From Pseudo-nitzschia pungens (lineage: Eukaryota > Bacillariophyta > Bacillariophyceae > Bacillariales > Bacillariaceae), in assembly GCA_037355855.1 (NCBI GenBank), contig CM074766.1, positions 1,426,001 through 1,490,000 on the forward strand: a DNA stretch of 64,000 nt, written 5' to 3'. Both the position numbers and the translations under genes were made by a program. Of the stretch, positions 33,207 through 44,140 are shown one piece after another. The notes beneath the pieces are model-generated. The model was not told the origin of the DNA, did not search any database, and was given only the letters and a program-made list of their open reading frames with translations. Each line of letters opens with the position of its first letter. Position 1 is the first letter of the stretch.

Positions 33207-33223
33207 ATTTCGGGAATGACTCA
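33207..33223. repeat. Solo copy of the MITE terminal sequence
   Basis: ATTTCGGGAATGACTCA matches the right end of the element at 31813-32179. It lies about 100 bases upstream of the fibrillin start and supplies an extra ATG (33216) in the same frame as that gene. Confidence 0.7.
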
Positions 33224-33323
33224 CACTCATCGTCTTCGGAAACGTATCGGTAAGGTTACAAGAACAGTGGTCGATATCTACCGTACCGATAAGACCCCAC
33301 ACACCACTACAACTTCCAACAAA

Positions 33324-33980
33324 ATGAGTGTTTTGGTGGGGTCTTGCTTTGCATCAATGGTCGCGATCCTCGTGTTCTTGGTTGCCCTGGCTGCAACGAA
33401 CGCTTTCGTCTGCGAGGCATTCTCGTTCTCCTTCGTGGACGGCCCGAGAACCCGAGCCAAGGCGGACCTGATCGAAGCGGTGGCGTCGGGTGCACCGACC
33501 GAGGCGGTTCTATCGGCCGTCCGGAGGGTTGAGAGCTATTCTGTACTGGGCGGAGCAACTCTGTCCAATCCGTTGCTGCAAGGGAACTGGTTAATGGTGT
33601 GGACGACAAGCAACAGCATTGCGGGGAAGACCCGGCCGGCGTTCCTGCAGACCCAGACTCCTCCGGAGCAGTTTCTCGACGTGGAAAACGGCACTGCGGT
33701 TAACGCCGAGACGATCTGGGGCATCCGGAATGCGGTAGGGGCCGACATTGCGCCGGAGGGCAAGAACAAGGTCAGGGTCCGGTTCCGGGAGTTTAGCGTC
33801 GGACCGATCAAGTACCAACCCGATCCGGGCAGGTTCCAAGGGGAACTCTCCGTCACGTACCTGGACGAAGACATGCGAATCAGCCGCGGGGATCTGGGAA
33901 ATTGCTTTGTCTTGCTGCGAGAATCGACAAAACGCAGCGAGGCCAATCGTGTCTGGCGGGAATGGAAGAAATCGTGGTAA
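33324..33980 (+). CDS. Plastid lipid-associated protein (PAP/fibrillin family)
   Basis: A 218-residue protein from the ATG at 33324 (context ACAAAATG). The N-terminus is a signal peptide (SMVAILVFLVALAATNAF) followed by a second AF motif (CEAFSF) and a basic stretch, as in bipartite diatom plastid leaders. The mature part has the PAP/fibrillin pattern: LQGNWLMVWTTSNSIAGKT near the start, then FREFSVGPIKYQPD, and ISRGDLGNCFVLLR at the end. Family members bind lipids and quinones in plastoglobules and thylakoids. An in-frame ATG at 33216 would add 36 residues (MTHTHRLRK...) but lies in a transposon-end sequence and would bury the signal peptide, so I prefer 33324. Intronless. Confidence 0.88.
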   Translation: MSVLVGSCFASMVAILVFLVALAATNAFVCEAFSFSFVDGPRTRAKADLIEAVASGAPTEAVLSAVRRVESYSVLGGATLSNPLLQGNWLMVWTTSNSIAGKTRPAFLQTQTPPEQFLDVENGTAVNAETIWGIRNAVGADIAPEGKNKVRVRFREFSVGPIKYQPDPGRFQGELSVTYLDEDMRISRGDLGNCFVLLRESTKRSEANRVWREWKKSW

Positions 33981-34255
33981 GGGCCACGCGTAGTGGTGGT
34001 CTTTGTCTCTTTCTCCATTATGTTGGCTCCAAGCCCCATAATTGTCGAATCCGAACTATGGCGGTCGCAAAAGGTGGTAGCCCAAACACTATTGTTAAAG
34101 AAAACTATATCATTTCTGTTGACAAACCATACCGCAATGTCGTGACGTGGTGGTGTTGGTTTTTGGTGCTACATCTAGAGCTACCGCAGTAGTCCGAGTT
34201 GGAGCTGGATCCGTAGTTACGCATGCGGAAAGGCTGCCGTTTTCGTTTTCTTTGG

Positions 34256-36068
34256 TTATTCCACCATCAGTCGCTCCCTCGTTTCTACAAACACCCCCAC
34301 GAGCGACGCCGTCTGGATGGTTTCCTCCGTCCCGCTCGTGGCCAGCCGGCATTCCACCCTGCTCATTCCGTCCAGCAACCTCCCCAGCGGAACCGGATCC
34401 AGCCCCTCCATCGCGCACAGCTTTGGCGCCAGCATTCGGAGGACGTCCGCCAGGGCGTACCCCCTTGCCCGGCACATTTTGCCTATCTTCGAGCAGGCGT
34501 CGCGAAAGCTGTCGTTGAGGAGGGCGGCCAGGATCGCCTCCGTGTCGCTCGGGAGGGGGGATCCGCTGGTGGTGTAGACGGCCGCTTCGTCAACGACCCT
34601 CCTCTGCGGGCTCTCGGTTTCCTCGATGGACATGCGGTCCTCCTCGGCAACGCTGTTGCTGTTGCTGCTGCTTTCGCCGACGACGAGGTCTCTTTCTCCG
34701 CCCAGCGACATGGCCGTCGATTGCAAGAGGTTCAGGACCCGGCGCATGTCCCCGCCGCTCAGATCCAGAATGGCCCGGATGCCGTCCTCCGTAACGGGCA
34801 CCGATTCCCGTCTCGCGATGTCTTCGAGCCTGCCCCGGATCTGGTGCGGCCCGAGCGGGGCAAACCGAAACCGCGTGCACCGCGACTGCAGCGCCGGGAT
34901 GATCTTGGAGACGTAGTTGCAGATCAGGCAGAAGCGCGCGTTTTTGGTGTACTTTTCGATGACCCGGCGCAGGGCAAACTGGGCGTCGGACGTCATGGCG
35001 TCGGCCTCGTCCAGAATGACGAGCTTGATTCCCCGGGCAAAGAGCTGCTGCGTCCCGGCGAATTCCTTGATCTCGTTGCGGACCACGTCGATCCCGCGGG
35101 CGTCGCTGGCGTTGAGCTCGAGCGTCATGGAGCCGTACCGGGACGCACCGTACATGCGCTTGGCGGCGGCGACGATCGTGCTGGTCTTTCCGGTTCCGGG
35201 GGGTCCGTACAGCAGCAGGTGCGGGAGGTTGTCGCTGTCGATCATGGTGGTGATGATGTCGATGATCCGTTCGTGGGCCACCAGGTCTTCGAGCCTGCGA
35301 TGGGGAGCGACGGGAAGCGACGGGAGGCGAGGCGAGGCGTAGCATCGTTGGCGACGGTATTGTCACATCCATTGGATTGCAGCGTATTGTGTCGTTTCGT
35401 GTCGTGTCGTGTCGTGTTGCATCACATGTGACATGATTATATAATCATAATATAATTGTAAAACAATATATAATATAATACATATATTGCATTGCGGGTG
35501 TTGAGGCGCGATGCAGTGCCGGATTGATGTTGTGTTGGGCGAGCAACACCGTCCATTAAGAATGAAATGCCGTGGCGATTGAAACAGAAATGGTGAGTGT
35601 GGGCAGAGCAGAGCGTACAAGTGCAAGTACAAGTGCAAGTGCAAGTACAAGTGCAAGTGCAAGTACGAGCACCAAACCGGCACGTGTAGTAGTGTTGGAC
35701 GGAAAGTTGTGATGTGATGTGTTGCGTTGCGTTGTACTGTGCTGTGCTGCGCTTTTGTTTGTATCAGAGCGAGACGGGTGCCAACCATGAATGGATTGCA
35801 TGGAACAACACCATCGGAACACCATCGGAACACCATCGCAACGCAACGCAACTCAATCCACAATCCACAAACAAATACATTCCCCGTCTCTAACGAAGAA
35901 AATGCGACAAAGCAAAACACAATACAGGAATCGTTTGCGAAGAACGATATGCGCAACGCAACGCTACGCAAAGCAAGGCAAGGCAACGCACCGTTCCGGC
36001 CGATATTTTTCCACCCACGGCAGGTTGCTGTTGTCCCTCGACTGTTTCTGTCTTGCGGAGCCACTCAT
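34256..36068 (-). CDS. RFC5: Replication factor C subunit 5 (clamp loader ATPase)
   Basis: Exons are 36068-35992 and 35294-34256, with a 697-bp intron (donor GTGCGTTG, acceptor CCCATCGCAG), giving 371 residues. Exon 1 ends in the RFC box NLPWVEKYRPE. Exon 2 continues RLEDLVAHERIID, then Walker A GPPGTGKTST, LELNASDARGIDVVR, Walker B VILDEADAM, the SRC motif (ALQSRCTRFRF) and GGDMRRVLNLLQST. The VEKYRP box, the SRC motif and the EDGIRAILDLSGGDMRR segment fit RFC5 (yeast Rfc3) best. Role: part of the RFC complex that loads PCNA. About 30 residues of Ser/Asn/Glu-rich insert (GESSSNSNSVAEEDR) explain the extra length. The intron carries TACTTGCACTTG repeats (35619-35670) and GTTGCGTTGCGTT runs near its donor. 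Confidence 0.95.
35619..35672. repeat. AAGTGCAAGTAC repeat in the RFC5 intron
   Basis: About nine copies of the hexamer CAAGTG / CAAGTA, inside the long first intron. Confidence 0.85.
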
Positions 36069-37376
36069 TCTGCCGGAACCGTCGAGCACGACAATGTTTG
36101 GTTCGGTTTCGAGTGTTGGATTGTGCGGCACCGGTACTGGAGTGGACCGAACTCGACGGATTGAATCGAATGGAATGGAATCGAATAGAATTGCCAACGA
36201 CTTTGGCTTCCCTATCTTTGGCGTTTGGTGGCCTTTGCACACGGTGGAAAAAAGTTTGATACCAACACAGTGATGAGAAAAAGTCTTATTGCTGTACAGT
36301 GGACGATAGCAATGCATGCACCGGTAGTAGCCTTACCGGAACCTACCGTTCTGATTGTTCTATTCCAATGTGCAATACGAGTAACCTTACGGTAACTACG
36401 AGTGAGGTTACGTAAGGTTAGTTAAGGCTACTCTTATCTCGTGTTCCCTTTTTTTGTCGAGCTGCGGCTGTGATCAACAAAGCATCGGCGCGCCAAGGAT
36501 TTCGTAACCTTACTCTCTCAAAAAAGTCATGTGATTGTAATTACGGTAACCTTAATTAAACCTTACCGTACAATTCATGCATTCTCGGTCTCAAAATGCT
36601 TCCGTCCCGGAGGTACGGGTAAGTTACATACCGTACCGTACGGTAACTTACGCGACGGATGGTAGTAGCGGCGAGTGAACCGCTCGGAGGGTGCAGCATA
36701 ACACAGCACTGAACAGCACTGAAGAGCACTGAACAGCACAGCATTGGTTACATACCGGTAACCTACCGGTAATCTTACAATACGAGTGAGTTCCATACAA
36801 GTAAGCCTTACGTCCTAGTAAGTAAACCTTACCGTATGTATGCATCGCACAGCATAGCATAGCATATCACAGCATAAGATTACCGTACTTACGTACCGTA
36901 TGCATTGCAGGCCTCGTGCAATCGATCCCGGCTCGCTCTGGCTACCCTGCCCCGCGGACTATTGCCTCCCCCGGCAACGGCTCGAACGAGAGATTTGAAA
37001 AAAATTTGAAACCCCGGCGGGCCGAGGTACGAGTAAGGTTTACGGGTACCGTAGACCTGACTGCATGCAGTCCTAACCTTACCTTGCCGGTACTCGTACC
37101 GGTACTTGTATGCATACCGACCAAGTTTTTGTTGGCAAGACTAAACGCAATGAAAATCCTACTCAATACAGATAGAAGTAATTACAGTACCGGTAATCTT
37201 ACCGAAAGGTTATTCTTGTAATTGGACAGACTCAATCAATCGTCGAGTCACACACACAAGACGTTGCCTTCACTTCGTTTCCAGCAACACGCCCTGCCAT
37301 TCCATTGCAAACACGGATCGACCGATCGATTCATTCATTCGTTGAACACGAAGAAAAAGAAAAACCACGAGAGACA
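36069..37376. other. Divergent intergenic region between RFC5 and cyclophilin
   Basis: The region separates the start of RFC5 (minus) and the start of cyclophilin (plus) and should hold both promoters. It is saturated with GTAAGGTTA, TACCGGTA and TTACCGTAC words from 36320 to 37215. ACAGCACTGAA repeats lie at 36698-36742. I see no reliable TATA or initiator element and no gene. Confidence 0.5.
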
Positions 37377-39006
37377 ATGTTGAGTTTCAATAGCCAACGG
37401 CAAATGGTGGTCGCTGCGTTCGCGGCCCTCTCCTTTTTGTGCATCCTCCCGGTGGCGTCGGCGTTGGATGTACGTGCTCTGATACGATTCGATTCATTTC
37501 CTGTCGTGTCGCGTCGTGTCATGTCGTTTCGTTTCGTTTCGTTTCGTTTCGTTTCGTTTCGTTTCGTGTGTCTTGAACAAAATCGCAGGACGACGGGCGT
37601 TGTTGCCGGCGTGTGATGCAATGTTTGCGATTTTTTCGGCTCGGCTCGGCTCGGCTTGGTTTGGATCGATTGGAACACGGAGGACTGTCACTTCGTCTTG
37701 GTTCACATCTTGGTCACCTCTCACCGACGTTGTTTTTCACTTCACTGCACTCCACTTCACTGCACTCCACTCTACTCGTTTCAACAGCCGTCGTCACTGG
37801 TGGCGGACTTTATCGCCTACTGGAACACTCTGAATCTTTTTTACAAATTCCTCATCGCCGCACCCATCTTTTTCCTCTTTGCCGCCGCGACGGGTCTGGA
37901 GTAAGTGGGGTTTGGCGTTGAGTGTATAGTGTTTGGTCGGGATGGGTTGGGTTGGTTTGAGTCGAAATAAAACGAAACGAAACGAAACGAAACGAAACGA
38001 AACGAAACGAGAAACCTCGGGCATGCGGGATACGATGCATGCATCCGCCGTGGTCGACGATTCGCATTCTTTGCCGCTCCCAATTTGATCGATTCCACCA
38101 ATCTCATCACGTTCGATTTCTTTGCTTTCGATTGCCTGGTTGGTCTTTTGCTCCTCGGCGGGTCGTTGTTTGCTTTTCTTCGGTTCTGCCACACCCCGCA
38201 TCGCATCCAATTCATTGATTGATGTATTGATTGATTGATTTATTTATTGTCGTGTGCGATCCCGTTTGGGCTCTCGTTCGCATCTGCGTTTGCATCGGTT
38301 CGCGTCGCGTCGCAGCGGAGGCTCCAATCCGAAATTCCTGATCCAGTTCCGCGATTCGGACCACGTTACCAGCAAGACCAACCCCCGCGTCTTTTTCGAC
38401 ATCGAGATCGGCGGCAAGAAGGTCGGACGAATCCAGATGGAACTCTTCAAGACGATAAACCCCAAGACCTGCGAGAACTTCCGGGCCCTGTGCACGGGAG
38501 AAAAGGGCGTCGGCCAGTCCGGAAAGCCACTCCACTACAAGGGATCCGTCTTCCACCGGGTCATTCCCGGATTCATGTGCCAGGGAGGAGACTTCACCAA
38601 GGGCAACGGAACCGGCGGAGAGAGCATCTACGGGGGGAAATTCGACGACGAATGGTACGAGCACGAGCTCTTTATCACCCACAACAGCCCCGGAATGCTC
38701 AGCATGGCCAACTCGGGCAAGAACACGAACGGGTCGCAGTTCTTCATCACGACGGAACGCTGCAAGTGGCTGGACTGCCGGCACGTTGTCTTTGGACAGG
38801 TGGAGGACGGATGGGACGTCGTGAAGGCCATCGAGGCGGTCGGATCGGCGAGCGGGACCGCCTCGGAGAAGGTGGTCATTGCCGATTGCGGCGAGCTCAA
38901 GGAATTTAAGCTGCCCGAGAAGGTCGTCAACGGAGACTACAACAACGAGTGGAAACAAGACAGCCTGGACGAGTACCAGGAAGAGGAGGCGAAAAAGTAC
39001 AAATAA
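37377..39006 (+). CDS. Cyclophilin-type peptidyl-prolyl isomerase with signal peptide and membrane segment
   Basis: Exons are 37377-37469, 37788-37900 and 38316-39006 (introns of 318 and 415 bp; donors GTACGTGC and GTAAGTGG), giving 298 residues. Exon 1 is a complete signal peptide (ending LPVASALD). Exon 2 encodes a membrane-prone segment ([17 protein letters not shown]). Exon 3 is a full cyclophilin domain. Its active-site residues are present: Arg150 and Phe155 in FHRVIPGF, Gln158, the SQFFITT segment, Trp220 and His225 in [10 protein letters not shown]. It should catalyse Xaa-Pro isomerisation in the secretory pathway or on a membrane facing its lumen. The C-terminus ([13 protein letters not shown]) is not a KDEL-type signal. 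Both introns carry long pentanucleotide arrays complementary to each other. Confidence 0.93.
37526..37565. repeat. (GTTTC)8 array in cyclophilin intron 1
   Basis: Eight perfect copies on the coding strand, 222 bases upstream of exon 2. It is the exact reverse complement of the array in intron 2. Confidence 0.97.
37974..38008. repeat. (GAAAC)7 array in cyclophilin intron 2
   Basis: Seven perfect copies on the coding strand, 73 bases downstream of exon 2, with a further copy after a 2-base interruption (38011-38015). Confidence 0.97.
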
Positions 39007-39071
39007 ACCGGTGCAATCACCTAATATTCGTGAAACAAAAAAGACGAGTAATAGTAATACGAAGTAATACT

Positions 39072-39105
<34 letters not shown>

Positions 39106-40349
39106 CCCGATGCACGGAAGGAACGAACCGATCGAATTGCAAGGCATCCCGTGCCAGGTATGCGATCTTCGTAGCAGAAGGAAACGCCACGGTCGCCGTA
39201 GGACCACTCCGATGGCCGGATTGTGGAACGAATCTCCGTTCCTAGTATCCCATAGATCTTGACAGTGGTATCGATTTCCCCCCAAACAGTTGCTGTTCGC
39301 GATTCGGAGAGAAACGCGCCGTTTCAAACGGTCCAGCGCAGTGCACGGAACGTTATCGCGAGCGCCAACCCTTGTTCTGTTGCTTGCGGTGCGCTTCGGC
39401 GACACGGTACGCCCCGAGCCGAGTCGAGGCTCCGCTGCACATTCGCTCCGATCCTCTGCGTCGTACTGCATTCCATGAGATGCGTATTATACCTTCCGTA
39501 CCGTACGAAATCTCTCGACCGAAATACTGTACCGGTACCGTACTATGGAAGGCCAGCATTCGGCCCGTGGTGTCCGATCCAGCAATACCGTTGAACGAGC
39601 GTATGATCCACGGGTACCGTAAGATATGGAACAGCAACAACTAATAGAAGTAGTACGGTACGGTAGATAGTAGTAGCTAGCTCATTTAGAACGGGAGAAT
39701 GAGTATTATCGCCATAGCGATTGTCACTGCTTCGTACCGTACTCCTGTATTTTCGTCGCAATCCACAAACGTGCCTACCAGCAGTACCGTACCCAAACTT
39801 GTCTTGATTGATTCATTCCGTACTAAATCCTGCAAGTGGGGTGTCGGGTCATCTTACTAGTAGTACTACTTCTAGATCTACAACTCAACAGCAACAACAG
39901 GAGTAGTACTTGTTCCTCTAGCCAACAGCTGCTGTACCACCAGCAACAAGAACATGCAACAATTAATTTCGCAGCAGAAGGGAGCTCCTTCATTCCTCTC
40001 ATCCCTCCCTCGCATGGCATTGATGAACTGCATACTAGTACCACTAGTAGGTAGTATCAACAGGACCAATCCATAGTACTAGTAGAAGTAGTGGCTCTGA
40101 GCCCTCTGACTTTCAGCTCTCACCAGCAGGAATAGGGATACAACAACGTTGCAGGGCGCCTTGGAAGTTGCAGACCACCATTGGGAGTAGGATCAGCAGG
40201 AACTATTCTTCAACCACCATTCCTTTGATGCTCTGGAGCAGCAGCAACAAAACCACAAACAATCACTGCTGTAAGCAACATTTGGACCATTTGGTTAACC
40301 TCGGTAACAACTGTACTACTAAGCAGCAGGTGGTGGTTGATCTCAGTCC

Positions 40350-40475
40350 TAGTACTAGTACTACTAGCAGTACTAGGACTACTACTACTACTAGTAGTAC
40401 AAGTACTAGTACAAGTACTAGTACAAGTAGTAGTAGTACAAGTAGTAGTACAAGTAGACTACTAGTATTCAATTG
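40350..40475. repeat. TACTAG/AGTACA low-complexity tract
   Basis: Dense ACTAGTACAAGTAGTAG words over about 125 bases, highly self-complementary. Confidence 0.8.
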
Positions 40476-40635
40476 GACAGTACTAGATACTAACTTTGCA
40501 TAGATAGTAGTATGATAGTACCAAACGCTGCTACAAAATTTCTAGAGTTTGCTTCAACTTCTGCTTCACTTTGCCTTTTGCGACCGCGTACAGCGCCGGC
40601 TTGGATGGTCCTCATCTGCCAAGGCATGCTGGTGT

Positions 40636-41163
40636 GTAATGATATTCGCTCGTCAGCAAAATAAAGGGGATAGCAATAACAGTAGGACAGGACGGAGTCC
40701 TGGCAAATAGTGAGACTACAGAGGATACCGTTTGAACGCTATTGCATACACTCAGTTACTACAAGATACTCTCGTAGAGGTGCATCGGAATCATTGAAAG
40801 GGGAGGGCGTGATAGGTGTCTTAATTTAAAGGGATAAAAAACATGAATAGTGAATAGTGGAGGGAGCTCTGTAGCGTGACAGTTTCTATATCGTATGACT
40901 GTATGACTTCGCACTGTACAGCGCTGTACAGGAGTGTACAGCTCTGTAGGTTCAGTACTATAATCTACGAAGTAGCATTCGGAGTTGTTTTAGCGAGCGC
41001 TAACTCGCTTGCGCTAACTCGCTATTGGCGCTAGCTCGTATTAGCGCTATGCAATACTAGCGTTCGAACAGTAGTATTCCCTGTAGTCTTACTATTTGAC
41101 AGGACTCCGTCCTATCCTGTTGTTATTGCTATCCCTCTTTTGCTGACGAGCGAATATCATTAC
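40636..41163. mobile_element. Foldback element with ~85-115-bp terminal inverted repeats
   Basis: The left end GTAATGATATTCGCTCGTCA (40636) is inverted at the right end (to 41163). Complementarity continues with few mismatches through GGATAGCAATAAC and GACGGAGTCCTG, then AAATAG and GACTACAG, and weakens near AACGCTA...TTGCAT. The interior (about 40985-41060) has repeated GCGCTAACTCGC words. No coding capacity. Confidence 0.85.
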
Positions 41164-42360
41164 ATTCTCACCTAACAAGTGATGGATCCCTACGTACAAG
41201 TAACAGGTACAAAAGAAGTTATTCAGTGGTTGTTCGATCGAGTATTTTTGCAACGATGGTTTCATTATTTCATGAATAAGTCTTAACCTTACTCAATACT
41301 GTACCAGTATACTGTACCGGTAAAGTACGAATTACGGTAGGAATAAGTAAGGTTTACAAGTATTATTTTATTATTGCTTCCCCCGTTCCGAAATAAGTGA
41401 CAACATACTATTAGTAGCACATACAATGTTGAGTATCATCGTTCCATTTTCAAACGATTTCAACCGTTATTTTTGAACTGAACTCTCCTCAACGACGTCC
41501 TGATGCCTGTTTAGACACTACCAGTACTAGATACATCAGTGGTATTGGTCCACACTTCATTGGGACGACTTGAAGAGAGACTGTCTCGCGATGCAACTGT
41601 GATTTCACTGGATGAAAGAGTTCCACCTCGTATTTGTTTGAATTTAAAATAGGTTCCGCAGAAATGCAACGAACGTCCGAAAAAGTACTAATAGTACTAC
41701 TAGTACTACTACTATTACTAGTACTAGCTAACTTACGAAAAAAGAACAATACACTTCCTTCCGATGAAGGGTGGTGCATATTGTTTGCCCCGTAGTACTA
41801 TCGTACTGGCCACACGAGTTGGGGCGCTCCACTTTTGTTGATTGATGATAGTCAGCAGCAATTTTGTGAATCACCACCAGCAGACACATTTTTCTTCTTC
41901 GGACAGCTGAGCCGGTTTGTTGCAAGAAGACAATTTTGCTTCTGGGTTGATCATAATATCATAATTATTTTCCTCTTCCTAGTACTAGTAGAGTAGTAAA
42001 CTTAGTAATACTCATATTTTGTTTTGAGTTTTCTGCTGTTCAGGTGTTGTAATTAATACTATTTCTATCATAGCTGCGCCACTGGAACATGATGGGATAC
42101 GGTACAATGTTGATGGATTCTTCGTCCCTGACTGGCGTCAGCGTCAGGTTGTGATGATGCCCTTCGAGTTGTGGTACATCTTACTAGTTTTTTTAGTAAG
42201 GTTACTGCTGGACTTCATTACCGTAGTCGTAAACGAAAACTGAAAACACATTCTCTGTGTTGTGTGATGAAACTTAAACAAGAAAGCAAAAGCTACTAGT
42301 ACTAGCTGCAGTGCTACGGTATTAAAAGCAGATGTGAATTTATCACCGAAACAAAATGTG

Positions 42361-42450
42361 AAGTTAGCGCATGCATTCTTATGATGTATTCGGACTCAAA
42401 AATTTGAAGTTAGCGCATGCATTCTCATTGTATTCGGACTGAAAAATTTG
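42361..42450. repeat. Tandem duplication of a 44-46-bp unit
   Basis: AAGTTAGCGCATGCATTCT begins both copies (42361 and 42407), and both end in AAAAATTTG. The second copy is 2 bases shorter. Confidence 0.95.
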
Positions 42451-44140
42451 CTCGTCTGCAACCAATCAGCACAATAGGTACCGTAGGACTCGTCTGTGGA
42501 TACAAATGAAATAATGGTACAGAATTTCTGAATATGTGGACGTTTCTATTCTGGTATCACGAATGATAATTATGGTGGGAAGTCTCGGAAGTTTTGGTAT
42601 TCGCCTGATCAGACAGTCCCGTCACAGATAGTGGTACAGAATTTGTGACTACAAATGAAAAAGAACGAATCTGCCGATTTGTATGCAAAGAATCATGAAG
42701 AGTTCATCATCTCAAACACACATTACGGTAAGGTCCTATTGAATAAGGTAGTCTCGGAAACAAAAGTTATTTACAGTACAATACTTCTTTTATCAAAAGA
42801 TATCATCAAAACCGTACCAGTGAAAGGTGGTTTTCTTTCAACGAATAACTTGGCAAGGGCAATTCTCTGGTCCGAAAAAGAAAAAATAGAAGTATCATAT
42901 CCAAATGAAAACAAAGTACGATAAGAATTTGACGAATGTATTGTTCTTCGAAAGAAAATTCTTGGTAATGCTCACTTTTTGGAGAAGTGTATTGTTCGAA
43001 AAGAACATTCTGATTTCGACTTAAGAAAATAAATAATAATAGGTACCCTATTACCGGTACTGGTAGCATTCTCCGAGACTACTAGACGAGAAATAATACT
43101 GTAACACTACTAACAATCATAAGTTACCGTACCAGGTAGTCCGTTCGTGCAGCTATTTCGTACCGGATTACGAAGTAAGGTTACTTCGTATTTATTTTCA
43201 ATCGTGAAAATCAAATAAAACAGAATCAGATTACACGTAACTGATCAAGGATGATTCATTCATTCATGCAGTAAACAAAAAAAGAGACGAATGCATGAGC
43301 AAAGAATGTCCAATTTTTCTATTCGTCTCATACAGCTTCAATGAGCCTCGACCGAATTTGTTTTGTATTAGTAGGGGCTTTCTAAAGATTAGGATTTTTC
43401 TAAAATTCTATAGAAGCGAGCAATAGTAATGTTTGGAGCACCGAATGCAGTGATAGAATCGAACCGATAGAAATATATTCTATCAAGAATCGACTGACAA
43501 AAAATGTATACATGCACCGAACTTTGTAATTCGAAATAGATTGATCCTATCCGTTTCGAATAACATAATCATATTAATTTCCAGGACTACATGCTGCTTC
43601 GGTTGACACTGATCTCGTATTGATAATTGAATTTCATTTCTCAAAAATGCATGCCTTAACGAAGTCGATAATTCAAACAGGTAAAAAAGAACTATTATAA
43701 GATTCTTCCTGATGAAATGCACACAGCTTACTCTTATAATGGACGAATAATGGATTCGCATCTCAATCCTTAATCCTATTTAGCGCATATTTTGGCATTG
43801 AAGTTTTGATCATTTGTTGAACAAGTACCATTCAAATGTTTAGTTGTACCATTAGAAATGTGTTCGGTTTATTAACATTCCGAGGAATGAAGTCATTGTC
43901 CAGGAGGCCCAATCTATCCTACTCAGATTTCATTACACTTTTTATGGTCCTTTGGTCTCCACTTACGAAAATGCGAATCCCAATACATCACGGTGCGTAT
44001 CAACAGTGTGTATTTTCGCGCAATCTGATACATTACCACGGTTTGTACAGATCTCATCGCGTCTCATCAGAGCACTTTCTTCTTTTCATAATTTCAGTTT
44101 CACCCTGAATCTAAAAGAAGTCAAGAAAAAAACATTCATC

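Larger units (their letters stand above)
31186..33323. other. Spacer containing a MITE-like element
   Basis: No gene was found. It holds the inverted-repeat element at 31813-32179 (separate entry). A segment at about 32575-32650 has a relative at 41565-41640. The stretch CATTTTCG...GCAAAGATTGTT occurs at both 31377 and 32511. The last 120 bases are the leader of the fibrillin gene. Confidence 0.55.
39007..44140. other. Gene-poor 5.1-kb region with transposon debris and simple repeats
   Basis: (AAC)n at 39072-39105 is probably in the cyclophilin 3' end. Spacer words rich in TACCGTAC lie at 39490-39800. TACTAG/AGTACA repeats lie at about 40350-40470, and a foldback element at 40636-41163. The sequence CCCCCGTTCCGAAATAAGTG at 41392 is reminiscent of Stowaway/Tc1-mariner ends. 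A segment at 41565-41640 is related to 32575-32650. A tandem duplication is at 42361-42450. An 89-codon ATG frame at 42655-42924 has no domain signal. Confidence 0.5.

Noticed and set aside
34223..35431. 402-codon plus-strand frame opposite RFC5
   Set aside because: Shadow of a GC-rich coding exon. RFC5 motifs on the minus strand are unambiguous.
42655..42924. 89-codon ATG frame (MKKNESADLYAKNHEEF)
   Set aside because: Isolated in a transposon-rich AT-rich spacer, with no signal peptide, domain or splice context. Could be real but is not supportable.
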